From positions 10,230,001-10,294,000 of the forward strand of contig CM033715.1 of the NCBI GenBank assembly GCA_019671005.1: 64,000 nt of DNA, read 5' to 3'. The position numbers were made by a program, and so were the translations under genes. Positions 22,370-33,944 of the stretch are shown here, in pieces; the first letter of the stretch is position 1; the number at the start of each line of letters is the position of its first letter. Under the pieces are notes generated by a model that had not been told where the DNA came from, ran no database searches, and was given only the letters and a program-made list of their open reading frames with translations. The stretch is from Hibiscus mutabilis. Taxonomy: Eukaryota; Streptophyta; Magnoliopsida; Malvales; Malvaceae.

Positions 22370-22540
22370 TTTATTGGATAACGAAAAAATTTTAACGTCT
22401 GTCATGAAAAAACCTAATTTGAGTTACGGAATTAAACATTAGTCACCAAAGTGACCCGAAAAAAAACGTTAGGCACCTAACTGAAAAAATGAATATATGT
22501 TAGGCACCCTTTTAACCGTTAAACCTATATTTTTTAATCA
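22370..22540. repeat. partial MITE-like repeat
   Basis: CACGTGTTGTG, AACGTCTGTCATG and GTTAGGCACC phrases resemble arms of the GGCTTAAA-type foldbacks at 48.9 and 57.8 kb (same order of a CACGTGTC-like box, a CCGTTAA box and a GGCACC box). Only one arm is visible. Confidence 0.3.
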
Positions 22541-23080
22541 AAATGAATGTCTCGTACATTGTACAGATTTAACACTAATGGCTGTAAAGAAAGGATAGTC
22601 GTTAAATGAAATACAATTAATTAATTGGGCAAAGAAAGAAAAAAGAGATTCTTAATTGTAATGTAGAGAATGGAATCTAAAGGGCTGTAAAAACTTGTCC
22701 TTTTGGTGGAAAAAAGAAGGGACTAAAAGGAGCATCTTGCAGGAGTAATTTTGTATGCTCAAATGTGTGGCAATTTATGAAATGGAGTTTGAGGTTTGGG
22801 TCCCATTCAGACTCATCCCTAAGATTCCCTTATCCCTAGCTTTCCCCACACATTCCTCGTTTCTGCGTTTTCCCTTTATAAATTGTAAATCTTGTTCTTT
22901 TCTTCCCAGGGAAAGTGTCCAATCACCGGCATTTTCGTGCTTTTATTTCTCCTTTCAATTTCCCATGATTCTTTCATGCTTTCATTAAATTTTGATTTTA
23001 AAATTAAATAAATTCATGTATACTTGTAGATTATATTATTTGATTAAAATATTTAAAAAAACGTTATTTTATAAGCAAAT
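22541..23080. other. CT-rich, gene-leader-like stretch without a gene
   Basis: 22755-22990 is CT-rich and less AT-rich (CTTTCCCCACACATTCC, CCCTTTATAAATTG), like a plant promoter or 5' leader. The 77-aa frame through it is Phe/Ser/Pro-rich, ends at 22988, and shows no domain or downstream exon. Confidence 0.3.
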
Positions 23081-23084
23081 ATAT

Positions 23085-23215
23085 TTGGTCGTTTCGTCAA
23101 GCTGTTTATCTTTGTTATCTCGTATTTTCTTGAGTCATGAGTTTTAAACTCATTAGAAACACTCACCTTCTTTCCTCTTTTTTTGATTATATTAAATTTA
23201 AGATTTGTTTAAAAA
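23085..23215 (+). mobile_element. SINE-like repeat, second copy
   Basis: Same order of A-box-like, B-box-like and CT-rich segments and the same AAATTTAAGATTTG end as 8523-8690, but more decayed. Confidence 0.4.
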
Positions 23216-23469
23216 ATAAACAACATAATCTTTTATTATTACATCTATTCAAAATGTTTTAAAAAGATTATTGTCGTAAAATTAATCTATAATTAACAAG
23301 TCATAGCTGCCTTATCCACCGTAGGAAAACAAAAACGAGATTAGATTCTCATTCAAACATTTCTTTTGTGAAGCAATCATAACCCTAGCTGAATTTCAAT
23401 TTCCTACTTTGACATTGGTGGAGACAAATTGTTTGTTTATTTCAAAAAGGCATGTGGCTTTAAGTTTAG

Positions 23470-23595
23470 TAATTTTTTTTGAATAAATTTTAACTAGGGA
23501 GGGAGAATTTTTTTTTGTTCCTATTAGGTATTGAACCCACAATTTAGGAAAGCGAAAAGCTCGCAACTTAAGAGCTTTAACCACTTGTTTCATAA
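23470..23595 (-). mobile_element. SINE-like repeat on minus strand
   Basis: On the minus strand, AAGTGGTTAAAGCTCTTAAG resembles an A box and TGTGGGTTCAATACC a B box. A CT-rich body (TTCTCCCTCCCTAGTT) and a T/A-rich tail follow. It cannot be a functional tRNA as read. Confidence 0.45.
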
Positions 23596-23890
23596 AATGT
23601 TGACAAATTTAATAATTTTAAATGCAATATTATTACATGTTATAACATAATACAAAGTCATTGAATCAAATAAAATTATAGATATAACCAAATTTTTATA
23701 TCAAATATTGAACGTTGTTACATTTCAAAAACTCAAGGTTTTAATTAAGCCAAAACAATAAATTCAATTTGATTTTATAAAAAAATATAGGTGGGTGAAG
23801 GGTATTTTAGGTCTTTGAGGCTAAGCAACAACATACTTATGCTAAAACCCAAAGATGCTATTGGGTAGATCTTTGAAGGGTAAAAGCTAA

Positions 23891-24024
23891 TGTCACGGGA
23901 CCATTATCCTCTTCCCAAAAAACATATCTGATAGGATGTGCAGTGCTACCGTATTTATATCTCAAGACCTTCCTTTTCCTTTCTGATGTGGGATTAATGA
24001 CTCCGCCTCTTTTCAGGCGTGACA
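23891..24024. mobile_element. 134-bp TGTCACG...CGTGACA repeat, possibly a small solo LTR
   Basis: Ends TGTCACG and CGTGACA are inverted and of TG...CA type. CTAA flanks both sides, as a 4-bp duplication. The body holds CAAGACCTTCCTTTTCC and GATGTGGGATTAATG, phrases I associate with a common dispersed plant repeat. Too short for a coding element. Confidence 0.4.
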
Positions 24025-25267
24025 CTAACTATGACTTTGGGGTTTTTGAATAAACAAAAAAAAATGATAGTAATAAATGAAACAAAAGATAAAAAGTTGA
24101 TCGCGTATAATTTAATTGATATTATTATTAATATAAAAAATTTAGAATTAAATATATTTAAATATTTAATTTTTTTTAAAATAAGAGAGTATTGTACTCT
24201 AAATGTTAAAAAATTCAAAAAATACTTTTTTAATCCACCGGTTAAATTAAAGACGAGATGAGGTCTGAAAGTGGGCGATTCCCCCTCTGAAACATGAAAA
24301 AACAGAAAGAGAATCTCAAGTTCAACAATGGTGATTGTAAATAACCCTTTTAATTATTTAATCGATTAAAAGTAATGGGCCAAAAACAAAGATGTAAATG
24401 AACGTGTTTGAATCTCCATGGATATATTATAGACTAAGGCTTCATATTCCACATTAGCTGGCACATAAACCAAATGATTATTCCATTCTCGATGATTCTT
24501 TGACCATTCTCTCATCAAAAGTTGGGATTCTTTTAACACAAATTATTTGCTACACTTTTTTTATTGAAAAGATGTAACTAAAGCAAATTCTAAAAGGTTT
24601 TTTTCGTATTTAATTTATTAGTCAATTAATTTATATTAAATTTTATAAAAATTAATACGCAAACAATTTTTTTAATTTAATTTATTATATTTACAATATT
24701 AAAATTTAAATTTTTAATTTTATTTAAAAAATTAATATTTCATTTCGTTTAACCAACCGATTCCATTTCTTATTGCACCAGTATTGTCCAAATAAATTTC
24801 GCTTGAGAGAGTTGAGTAATTTAAAAGGGTGAGTGAACTCGAAGAAATGGGAGACAGGGCGAGTCAGATTGAGTACGCGAAGACCCGAAAGGGACTTTTT
24901 ATAACATCGTTTTGCCCAAAACCATATACAAAATCACGGCCTTCCGAAATTCCCATTTTCTTTTCCTATTTTCCCGCTCATCACCCAGAAACCAAAATTT
25001 ATACTTTTTCTTCCATTTTCTCTATTCCCAAACAAAACAATAATTAAAAAACTTCTCTCTCACTCAACCCTTAACATTATTTTATGAATAGATAAACAAA
25101 CAATTTTCTTTACCCTCTCTCTAATCTCTATATATTCTATTATGAGATCCCATCGCTTGCCTTCCTCCTCATTTCCCCTTCCCTTCAATCATCTTCAACA
25201 GACAAAGAAGAAGAAAAAGAAAAAAAGTCCCGAAAGGGAATTTAGAGAGAAAAAGAAGGGATCAGAA
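24025..25267. other. AT-rich spacer and upstream region of the HHO gene
   Basis: 24025-24800 is AT-rich with no coding signal. From about 25050 the sequence becomes CT-rich (CTTCTCTCTCACTC, CCCTCTCTCTAATCTC), as in plant 5' leaders. An in-frame ATG at 25142 would add 42 lysine-rich residues to the HHO protein and is not preferred. Confidence 0.45.
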
Positions 25268-27253
25268 ATGGGTTTGGTTCATCCAGAACTAAGCTTGGAT
25301 TTTAGACCAACTTTCGTACCAAAAACGATCACTAATTTTCTCAAGGAGGTTTTACTGATCGGAAATGTTTCTGACAAGGCTTCGAAACTCGATGCAATTT
25401 TGAAAGGGTTGGAAGAAGAAATGAAAAAGATCGATGCTTTTAAACGTGAACTTCCTCTTTGCATGCTTCTTTTAAATGATGGTTCGTTTCTTCTGTCATT
25501 TTTTATCACCCCATTAATGGGTTCCCTTTTGAGCTCTTCATTTCGGTTTTAATAACTAATTCTTTAACTTGGGTTTTTTTTTTCGTTTTGATGTTTTATT
25601 CAACTTATTTAATGCAAAGTTCTGATTTTGTGTTTGATTACAGCGATTGTAGCTTTGAAAGAGGAGTCGGTGCAATGTATGGCGAGAAAAGTTGAACCGG
25701 TTTTGGAAGAATTTATTCCATTGAAGAACAAGGAGGAAAATGATCAGAGTGAAGAAGAAGACTCTAACAAGAACTGCAGTAATTATAAGGACAAGAAAAA
25801 TTGGATGAGTTCCGTTCAGCTTTGGAACACTGATGATGATGACTATTGTTCCAGTGATCATAATCTAGACACTAAGGTACCATTTAAGCTGAATAATTAG
25901 ATTTACAATGAAATAAGTTTGCTGAAATTGAACTAATTTTTGCTTGATCTACAATAGGGAGACTATGGAGATTCATGTAAAGACGGTGGAGGAACGAGAG
26001 CGTTTATGCCATTCAAGGCAAACATGGGTTTTGCAGTGAGGAAAGAAGAGGAAAAGGTGATACCGATTCATGGATTAACGTTTTTGACACCCGGAATCAA
26101 GAATCCGAGAGAGGAATCTGGTTCTACGGGATCAAGGACTAGTTGTAGCAGAGCGATTTCGGGTACTGCAACCAATGCTCGGTCTGTACCACTGGCGATG
26201 TTTTCCGAACAGCAGCAGCAGACCGGTAGGAAGCAAAGGAGGTGCTGGTCACCTGAGCTGCATCGCCGGTTTGTCAATGCTTTGCAGCAGTTAGGAGGCT
26301 CTCAAGGTGAGAAATAAAAGACCAATTGGTAATGTTCTTAGCTGGTTGCAATTTGAATTTTGCTGTTCTTGGATTGTTTATTACTGTAGTCCTGCTAGAT
26401 GAGAATTAAAAAGTTCGGTTAATTGGAAGATCAAATTTGTGAGAAATATCATCTCTTTGTTGCAATGTCTTTTCACTGTTAAGGATGGAAAATATGGATA
26501 GAGTCCAACAGGGGTCTTTGAAAACGTGTATGAATTGTGCAGGTATAGTTAGTTTGGTTTGAGACCGTGGATTAAATATACTTATAGGAAATTAAAGATT
26601 CTGTGGTAATACTCAATCTGTTGGGAATTCGGATCATAGGACCGCGGTGCTTGTTTCTTTGGCAAATCGTTCTTTGATCCTTTTAGTTTCAAGTTTCTGA
26701 GGCAAAGTTCTTTGAATTCTTTGCAGTGGCTACTCCAAAGCAGATCAGAGAACTTATGCAAGTAGATGGCTTGACCAATGATGAAGTTAAGAGTCATTTG
26801 CAGGTGGGGATTTTACTTAATTCCTCTTTCTTAGTATTTTGATCTTTGGAAAGTAGTGAAAAGAGAAAGACCATCTGTTTCTTAATAGTTTGATCCTTTT
26901 TTATCTTCTATTTTTCGTTTCCGAGTTTTGATATTGATGAAAGAACTTATCTGACTTTCCAGAAATATCGACTACACACAAGAAGACTTCCAGTTACAAC
27001 AACCACCCCTGCAAATCAATCAGCCTTTGTTTTGGGGAGTGGTAATGCATGCATGTCCCGAGATCAGTACGGAGAATCCTTAAAAGGGAGCAGTTTGCAG
27101 TCCGGTTCTCCTCAATGTCCTCTCCAGTTAGCCACAAACACCGGAGGGACTTCTACTACAGGAGGTGACAGCATGGAAGATGACGAAGATGCAAAATCCG
27201 AGAGCTATAGCTGGAAAAGCCATTCTCAGAAGCCTGGAAAAACCGATGTATAG
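25268..27253 (+). CDS. HHO-type GARP/MYB-like transcription factor
   Basis: A plant transcription factor of the HRS1/HHO (NIGT1) group; its members are known as nuclear repressors in nitrate/phosphate responses or development. Exons 25268-25481, 25644-25876, 25958-26306, 26727-26803 and 26963-27253 join in frame to 387 aa. The N-terminus carries PELSLDFRP and the family's helical block, KASKLDAILKGLEEEMKKID followed by AFKRELPLCMLLLNDAI (about residues 38-75). An acidic middle follows. The GARP MYB-like domain spans about residues 240-298 (RRCWSPELHRRFVNALQQLG, then ATPKQIRELM, EVKSHLQKYR with its SHLQKYR signature). A Ser/Thr-rich tail ends the protein. The short N-terminal start resembles HHO5/HHO6-type members more than HRS1, from memory. 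Intact. Confidence 0.93.
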
Positions 27254-27845
27254 AGTTTCATCCACCATGAATTTTGCAGATAAAGTATACATGGGAGGAA
27301 TTCGATATATTATACTATTACTGTACCATACATAAAATTGGATAAGGATCTTGAGAAATGAGAGAAGATGAGGGTATGAAAATTTGCAGGATTTAGCTTT
27401 CCTTGTATCCTGAATTGAATTTCTGTTTTATTGCATTGTTCCCATATCATAAAGCAATAATTTTCTCTATTACTTGAGCTACTACATTTGGTTTCAGAAA
27501 TCACAAAGTTATGAATTTCTGCAGTTTCATGTGAAAACTCTGCTTAACAGATATTAGTTTTCTTTGAAATATAAATATATACTAATCCTTGTAGTTTGAA
27601 GCAGCTAATGCAATTATGTGGCCTGCAAACAGGCTCTTAATTCATATGGAAGCATGACAAAACAGTCACTCTCACAAGCAAAATAATGGAGAGAATCTTG
27701 TAGGCAGGACAATATACAATTATGAAGCATATGGTGTGAGAGAAGTGAGTGAAAATGATGAGCACTCTTCATAAGTTTCCTTTCTTAAAAGGTTATATAT
27801 GAACTATGCACTTTCTTCTAAGTTCTTCTAATTTGATATTTAAAA
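27254..27845 (+). other. 3' region of the HHO gene and spacer
   Basis: The 3' UTR probably lies within the first 200-300 bp. Nothing else was recognised. Confidence 0.4.
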
Positions 27846-27849
27846 AAAA

Positions 27850-28330
27850 TTTACTTTTAAGTTGGTCGACTGTACATCATTTTTTCAAGTTGGTACCTAA
27901 AGAATTATTACTTCCAAGTTGGTACCTAAACTTAATCTGTTTTTGTACTTTTATTAACAATTTTAATCGCTAAAACTTATACATTCTATTGATTTGGTCC
28001 TAATTTAAAATAATTCAATAAATTTAACCTTTCATATTTAAAAATTCCACAAATTTAGTCATTTTAGCGATAATGTCAATCTAAGCGAGTCTATCTAATT
28101 AAAGCAGTAGTTGGATTAACGAGCATATACTAGGTTAAATTTATTGAATCATTTCGAATTAGGATCATATTAATAAAATCTATAAGTTTAGATATCAACT
28201 TGAGAGAATGTGTCTAGTTCATGTACTAACTTAATAAAAGTTGTTTAGTTGCGATACCAACTTAGAAGTAAAAATTATTCAAATACTAATTTGAAAAAAT
28301 GTGTTTAGTTCAGATACAAAATGAATATTC
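27850..28330. mobile_element. foldback repeat, about 480 bp
   Basis: The left half (TTACTTTTAAGTTGG, CAAGTTGGTACCTAA, AAATTTAACC) is mirrored in the right half (AGGTTAAATTT, GATACCAACTTAGAAGTAAA). Arms are diverged and ends unclear. No coding sequence. Confidence 0.45.
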
Positions 28331-29110
28331 AAGCCATATATATAAATATATATTATGTTAGGGGTTTAATTGATTAGATATAGAAATCTAAATTATAAGT
28401 TTTAAAAGAAAGATGGTGATTGGTGAATAGAATCTTAATACAAACAGGTAGCAATAGCAGGGCAGGGCAGGGTAGGGTAGGGCAGCTAAGCCATCAAATG
28501 AAACCATTCCCATAAAAGACCGACCATAGATGATGATCCCTAAGATTATGTTGGGTTTATATAATAAATCATAATCATCAAAGTATTTGGTGAGAATAGT
28601 CAAGAGGGACACAATCAACATCCATCCAGCTAGCTCTTCATTATTATTCTTTTATAAATCATTTATACTTTGTGTTTCATATCATCAATGTTAAGGAGCA
28701 TTTGCCTTTGTCTATAGTCAAGCCAATAATATTCCACTTCAATCATTCATGAAAACCCAAATATTTTTTTTGGGGATGATAAGTGTGTATTTGAATGAAC
28801 TATATCATATTTGATAAGTTGTTTGTCAGGTATTATTAATTTATTTATTTTTATAATGACTAAACTTTCAAATCTTTTTATTGGTAAACCAAAATTAAGA
28901 TTCAATCTATCATAGTGAAATTCAATTAGAAATTTATTTAAACACTTTTAAATTTATATTTTCTTAATTGTTATATCAATCGAACTAAAACTTAATCAAC
29001 AATATATCTTTTACTCTTGCAAATGTTTTTGCGTTAGAGATTTCACTAATATTTTTTTTTAAATTATTTGTTTTGATTATAAAAAAGTATATTTTCATTA
29101 ATTCTAATCT
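28331..29110. other. AT-rich spacer
   Basis: Contains a short GGGCAGGGCAGGGTAGGGTAGGGC run at 28460-28483. No gene seen. Confidence 0.45.
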
Positions 29111-29117
29111 TTTTTTG

Positions 29118-29860
29118 CTAGTACAGAAACAATAACTCAAATCAAAGCTCGAGTTGTAACAAATCCCTCGCTAAGAAAGAGGGATTTTCAAACACTAATT
29201 CACTTATGGGGTGACCACAACTCATCCTTGCAAGCGCTTTCGCAACTTTATTCTGAGATCTTATTAGCCAGGGTCATACCTCCCAATCAAGTGTAGGGAT
29301 GAGCATAGGTCGGGTTTTTGGTTCACTCAAATTCGACCCAAAAATAAATACACTAAACCCGACTTGATCTATAGAAAAAAATAATTTTAGGGACCTAATT
29401 ATAAAAAAATGATTTTAAAAAACTTAATCATAAAAATATAATTTTAAGGACTGAATTATAAATATATAATTATAAAAAATATAAATAGAGGGTATTATTA
29501 TAAATATCCCTAAAAATTTAGGAAAAAATAACATAATTAGTAAAAACTCGAACCCAACTCAACTTCACCCTTAATAAAAACTTGACCTGACCCGAACTCG
29601 ATTTTTCATTTAAAAACCTAACCCGATCGGGCCGGGCCAAGTCGGGTAAAATGCACATAAGTGGAAGTAAACCCGAGACAACGTCTACAATGAGATTACC
29701 AATGAGTCACACAGAGTCCCCTTGAAAGATCTGAAATGTCTCAGAATTATCCGTTTTGACTTCAACTTTTTTAAAACTAAGACTCCAAGCGTATTTAAGA
29801 ACATCATGTATGGCCTAAATTTCAGCCATAAGGACCGAGCAACGAACCAAACTTCAAATT
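29118..29860 (-). pseudogene. LINE-derived RNase H fragment
   Basis: On the minus strand two segments on either side of an inserted repeat read as a decayed RNase H-like (RVT_3) domain, as found at the C-terminus of plant LINE polyproteins: KVEVKTDNSETFQIFQG in one part and QNKVAKALARMS, then VFENPSFLARDLLQ, in the other. Stops and frameshifts are present, and only the C-terminal domain survives. The insertion at 29294-29658 separates the halves. Confidence 0.6.
29294..29658. mobile_element. small non-autonomous element inside the LINE fragment
   Basis: A 365-bp insert with TAGGGATGAGCATAGGTCGG at one end and, inverted, CGGGTAAAATGCACATA at the other. GGTCGGGTTTTT and AACCCGATCGGGCC-type boxes lie inside. 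AAGTG occurs at both flanks (29289-29293; 29659-29663). Probably hAT-like by its TAGGG ends. No coding sequence. Confidence 0.55.
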
Positions 29861-30267
29861 TTAGTATTTTAATAGTACATATACTGTATATATAAGTTGT
29901 TTAAACTCAAATCACCTAGAGATAATATTATTTTATTTTTCACTAGATTCATGGTCAACAATCTTAAATGTCGATAATGCTAGCTTTTGTAATTCGAGTT
30001 ATTCAACCATTAGTTTCTCTACTTACCGTTACATATTTGCTTGTTTCTTCAAATTTGTTGTTGTAATTTATAAAATTGATGTTTTATGTTATGATTTTTC
30101 ATTTAATTATGTTAATTTAATTTCCTAGAATTTTCATATGTTTTTTAAATTCATTTTTGAATTTATTAATTTTTTGAAGTTTTTAATATGTGGCTCGATT
30201 AGACAAGAATTAATGGTTTGACAGTTTAATAGTCGATCCGATTCTGAAAATACTGGTCTTTTGTAAC
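29861..30267. other. AT-rich spacer between two LINE fragments
   Basis: No gene or clear repeat seen. Confidence 0.4.
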
Positions 30268-31180
30268 TTTATATGTAGTTCAATTGACTAAATTATTAGA
30301 ACTTTGCCACACAATGCTTGTCTGTGGTGTGGGGGTAGAGGAGGATGAGTTTAATCACATTTTATTTTATTGTTTGATAATGTTTGAAATTTGGAGTATG
30401 TTCTTTAATGGTAGGGTATTGTTTTGGTTCGGCCGAAAACGATACAGGAGTTTAGTAGGCAATGCTACGAAGGATGTTTTATGGGATTGATGCGAAAATG
30501 GTGGATTGCGGGATGTGCGTTGGTGTTGTCTTCGGTACAGTTAATACGGGATGACTTGATGTTCAATAAGCAGAGGTTGTCGGTTGGCGATATTATGTTC
30601 TTAATTAAACTTCGATTATTTCATTAGATTAAAGTTTTTTCGGAAGGGCAATTGATTTGTGAGGTAGATTGGTGGTCATGTTCAAGGTTGTGTGTCGTGT
30701 GAAACGGGGATGCAGCAGATAATGATGTCTTGGACGCCGCCATTACCCGGTTCGGTTAAGTTTAATGTAGATGGAACGACACGCGGTAAGACGGGCTTGG
30801 CAGGTTGTGGGAGTGTCCTTTAAGATGCAGACTAGAGAATTTTGGTTATGTTCTCAGGGCCTTTGGGCGTGTTAGATTCCAATAAGACGAAGTTACGTGC
30901 TATTGTGGTTGCGTTGTGTATGATGTTGCAATCGGATTGGGGAGCGGTGTTGTCAATTATTGTTGAGTCGAATTCACGAAGTGCAGTGACATGGGTGTTG
31001 CAATGTGAGAAACGCTCGCGAAAATTGTGGTATTAGTTCAGACAAACTGATGAGGTGTGTGCTCGGTTATTGTGCGTGTTTTAATCATGTCTTACGTGAG
31101 GCGAATAGCGTCGCAAATATTTTAGGCGGGGTTGATCGTTCCTCCTGGTGTCGAGTGGTGTATGGATTTGCTGAATAGTG
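30268..31180 (+). pseudogene. LINE 3' coding remnant: zf-RVT plus RNase H
   Basis: The frame starts with a Cys/His cluster typical of the zf-RVT domain (CHTMLVCGVGVEEDEF, then NHILFYC, then FEIWSMFF). After stops it continues as an RNase H-like domain: SVKFNVDGTTRGKTG with the first catalytic Asp, SIIVESNSRSAVTWV, and CFNHVLREANSVANIL. Several in-frame stops (TAG/TAA) and a frameshift show it is dead. The upstream reverse transcriptase is missing. Confidence 0.75.
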
Positions 31181-32070
31181 GGACTGCCGAGGGGTGTAGT
31201 GCGCCGGCTGGATGATGCAGTTGTGTTGGGGTGTGATGTCTGTGTCGTGTGGGTGTGGTTGGTCATTGGTTTTTGGTTGTTTCTTTGTGATGCGAATTGG
31301 GGTGCATTTTGTTTTGTATATACACTAACACGTCGTACTTTTTCTCTCTATATAGATGTAAGAGAGTATGTAAACATTACGATTTACGAAACAATTTGTG
31401 TTAAACCTTTAAGATTTGATAAGTTTCATATTTATATGGGGATTAAAATTTCATGAGTATTTAAAAATTCAAAAGTAAATTCAACTAATGATGGATTTTA
31501 GTATATTGAAATAATTTATTTAAAATAATTTAATCTATTAAAATTTATCCTTACTTTTAAAATTTAAATCCCTCATTGGACTTTTTTAAAAACCAATAAA
31601 ATGTAAAACTCGTGCAATTTTAATTTAATTTAACCTTAAAAATTTTAAACTCTATCATGTTTTAATCTTTTAAAATTTTATTTAAATTTGATTTATTTTA
31701 ATCAATCAAATTTTATCCTTTGAGATTTTAATTACTAATTAACTTTTAAAATTTTACCATAAAACGTACAACTCATAAAATTTAAATTTAATATGAAAAA
31801 TTATCTAAAAAGTTATAATATTTTTATTATCTTATCTAAAAAGTTATAATATTTTTATTATCTTTTACCAAGACTGTGTAGTTATAAAAATAAAATTATG
31901 AATATATCTTTTTTTATTACTTAAACGAATTTTTAAAAATTAAAATTTGACAATGCTTTTCAATTTTAAGATTGAATATGTGGAGAGGATTTTCAAATTT
32001 AAAAAATGAATAATGTTTTTATAAATTAATAAACTAAAAGGAAGCTTTACTTAAATATATATGGCAGATA
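31181..32070. other. AT-rich spacer
   Basis: No gene. It holds the 31-bp duplication listed separately. Confidence 0.45.
31801..31862. repeat. perfect 31-bp tandem duplication
   Basis: TTATCTAAAAAGTTATAATA and its following 11 bases occur twice back to back without mismatch. Confidence 0.85.
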
Positions 32071-32076
32071 ATTTTT

Positions 32077-32432
32077 TTGTCCCAAAATATAGTACTTGTC
32101 AGATTATTTTTTGATCTATAACATTTGCTACAGTAAGAGTGAAGTCGGTAGCAAAAGAATCCGAAGAATCCGACTTCACTGTTCATCCACTATTCAACTT
32201 AATTTTTTGGATTAAAAAATGTTTAAGACGGTGACAGAGAGTTCTGACTTCAGTATAAAACATTGTTCAAAGTCGGATTGTAATACCTCCGACTTTAAAG
32301 TTTTAATCATGAAAATGAATTTTACTGTTCAAAGTCATATTGTAATGCATCCGACTTCACTTTTATTGTAGAAACAACAATAATTTGAGAAATAATCTGG
32401 GTGGTATCATATTTTGGGGAAAAAATAAGAAG
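32077..32432. mobile_element. MITE with CCGACTT repeats
   Basis: TTGTCCCAAAATATAGTACT at the left and CATATTTTGGGGAAAAAA at the right are inverted partners, followed inward by CAGATTATTTTTT / GAAATAATCTG. The interior has five or more copies of GAAGTCGG / CCGACTTCACT in both orientations, giving several alternative hairpins. No coding sequence. Confidence 0.55.
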
Positions 32433-32659
32433 ACAATATTAGAGTCTTTTCTCCAAACTAAAAACATTGAACCCATATATTTTGTAATTTACATCTTGTA
32501 AAATTAATTTAGTTTTATATTTTTAATCGATGGATGAGGATAAATGAATGGTTAGAATTATCCCTTATTTTTTCTCTTAAAAATATTGGTTTAAAATTTT
32601 AAAACTTTATTTGTTAAACTATTTATCTTTTCTGAAAAAGTAAAATATAATATTTTATT

Positions 32660-32892
32660 AATAGTAAAACTTTGATACACAAGCTATGTAAAACTAATTT
32701 TACATAAGACTGTGTTTTTACCTTATAAAACACAAATTCTAAATTCCTAACCCTAAAACCTAAACTCTAAACACTAAACCCTAAATTCTAAACACTGACC
32801 TTAAATTCTAAACTCTACAACTTAAACCCCTAACTCCTAAATTTAAAAAGCACGTGTAAACGTTTGTTTACACAACCGTGTATCAAACTTTT
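32660..32892. mobile_element. MITE-like element with telomere-like core, copy 3 (inverted)
   Basis: The best-preserved family member. Left end AAACTTTGATACACAAG and right end CCGTGTATCAAACTTT are inverted. The core is CCCTAAA-type, so the orientation is opposite to copies 1 and 2. TTTTATTAAT lies on both sides. The internal shoulder TAAAACTAATTTTACATAAG matches that of the other copies. Confidence 0.6.
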
Positions 32893-33944
32893 TCTCTTTT
32901 ATTAATTGTTTAATTTTTCTTGTAAGTTGTTTTTAATTGCTTACTTTAAAATTTAAGTGTTTAAAACCACTTTCAAAAGTGCGGTAAAAAAGTAATTTTA
33001 AAATATTTTTTGGTAAATTGTATGTCTATTTTATGGTTCATTTCTAAAATTCGTAGCTCTCTTTCCAACAATGTTCTTTTCAAGGTTTGAACTTGAGTTC
33101 TCTTTTTGAGAGTGAAGTGTACCTTACCATTGCACTCAACCATTGTTGATAGAATGTTTGTTTTTAATCATTTGGAATTGTTGTTAAAAAGGTACGATGA
33201 AAAAGTATATTTAGAATGTTTGCTTTTAAGCGTTTGAAATTGTTGTTAAAAGTGCTTCTAATTAGATAAAATGTCTATTTTAGATATTATTTTTAAAATA
33301 TAAAAGACTGTATTATAATAATAAGGATAAATTAATATTTTTACTTAAAATATTTTTAACAAAAAAGTTACATGTTCTACATTATTTTTGTTCTAAAAAA
33401 AATTTTGACCTTAAAAATGCTTTTAAAAAATAATACAGAAAATAACTTAAATAAAATCATCTAGGAAAAATTTAATCAATAATAATGATTATATATATAT
33501 ACATATATATATATATCAAATTTTAAAGCTTATTTACAAAATAATGAATATATAATAGTAAATTTTAAAGCTTAACTACAAAATAATGATTATATATATT
33601 AAATTTTAAAGCTTAATAAAAAAAGAAAAAGCATATTTCTTAAGTTTACCCTAGGTTAAGCTAGTCTCAAAGTTGCAGAATGTTTGACAAATTTTCTATG
33701 AAAATGAAGTCAATGATTGATTTTAATGGGAAAAAAATTAAAGGTAAAATAAAACCAAGAAGCGGTCAAAGCAAAGGCAAAAGTCATGTGCATAGAAATC
33801 CTCTCTCTCCATATTTTGGCGCCAATCGTGGATTCATCCTTGTCAAAACCTGCATGCAGTTGCTAAACTTCAGGAGATATTACAACAAATCTTAACTTTC
33901 GAACCAACAAAGTTCATATAGAAAAAGAAAAAGAAAAAACCAAT
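32893..33944. other. upstream region of LARP6
   Basis: AT-rich. 33484-33625 has a TA run and three diverged units of about 50 bp containing AAATTTTAAAGCTTA and CAAAATAATGA. The 71-aa frame at 33680-33895 is basic and unrecognised, probably chance or leader. No TATA box can be assigned with confidence. Confidence 0.4.

Noticed and set aside
25142..25267. In-frame upstream ATG for the HHO protein
   Set aside because: Adds a lysine-rich leader unlike family members. The start at 25268 places PELSLDFRP near the N-terminus, as expected from memory.
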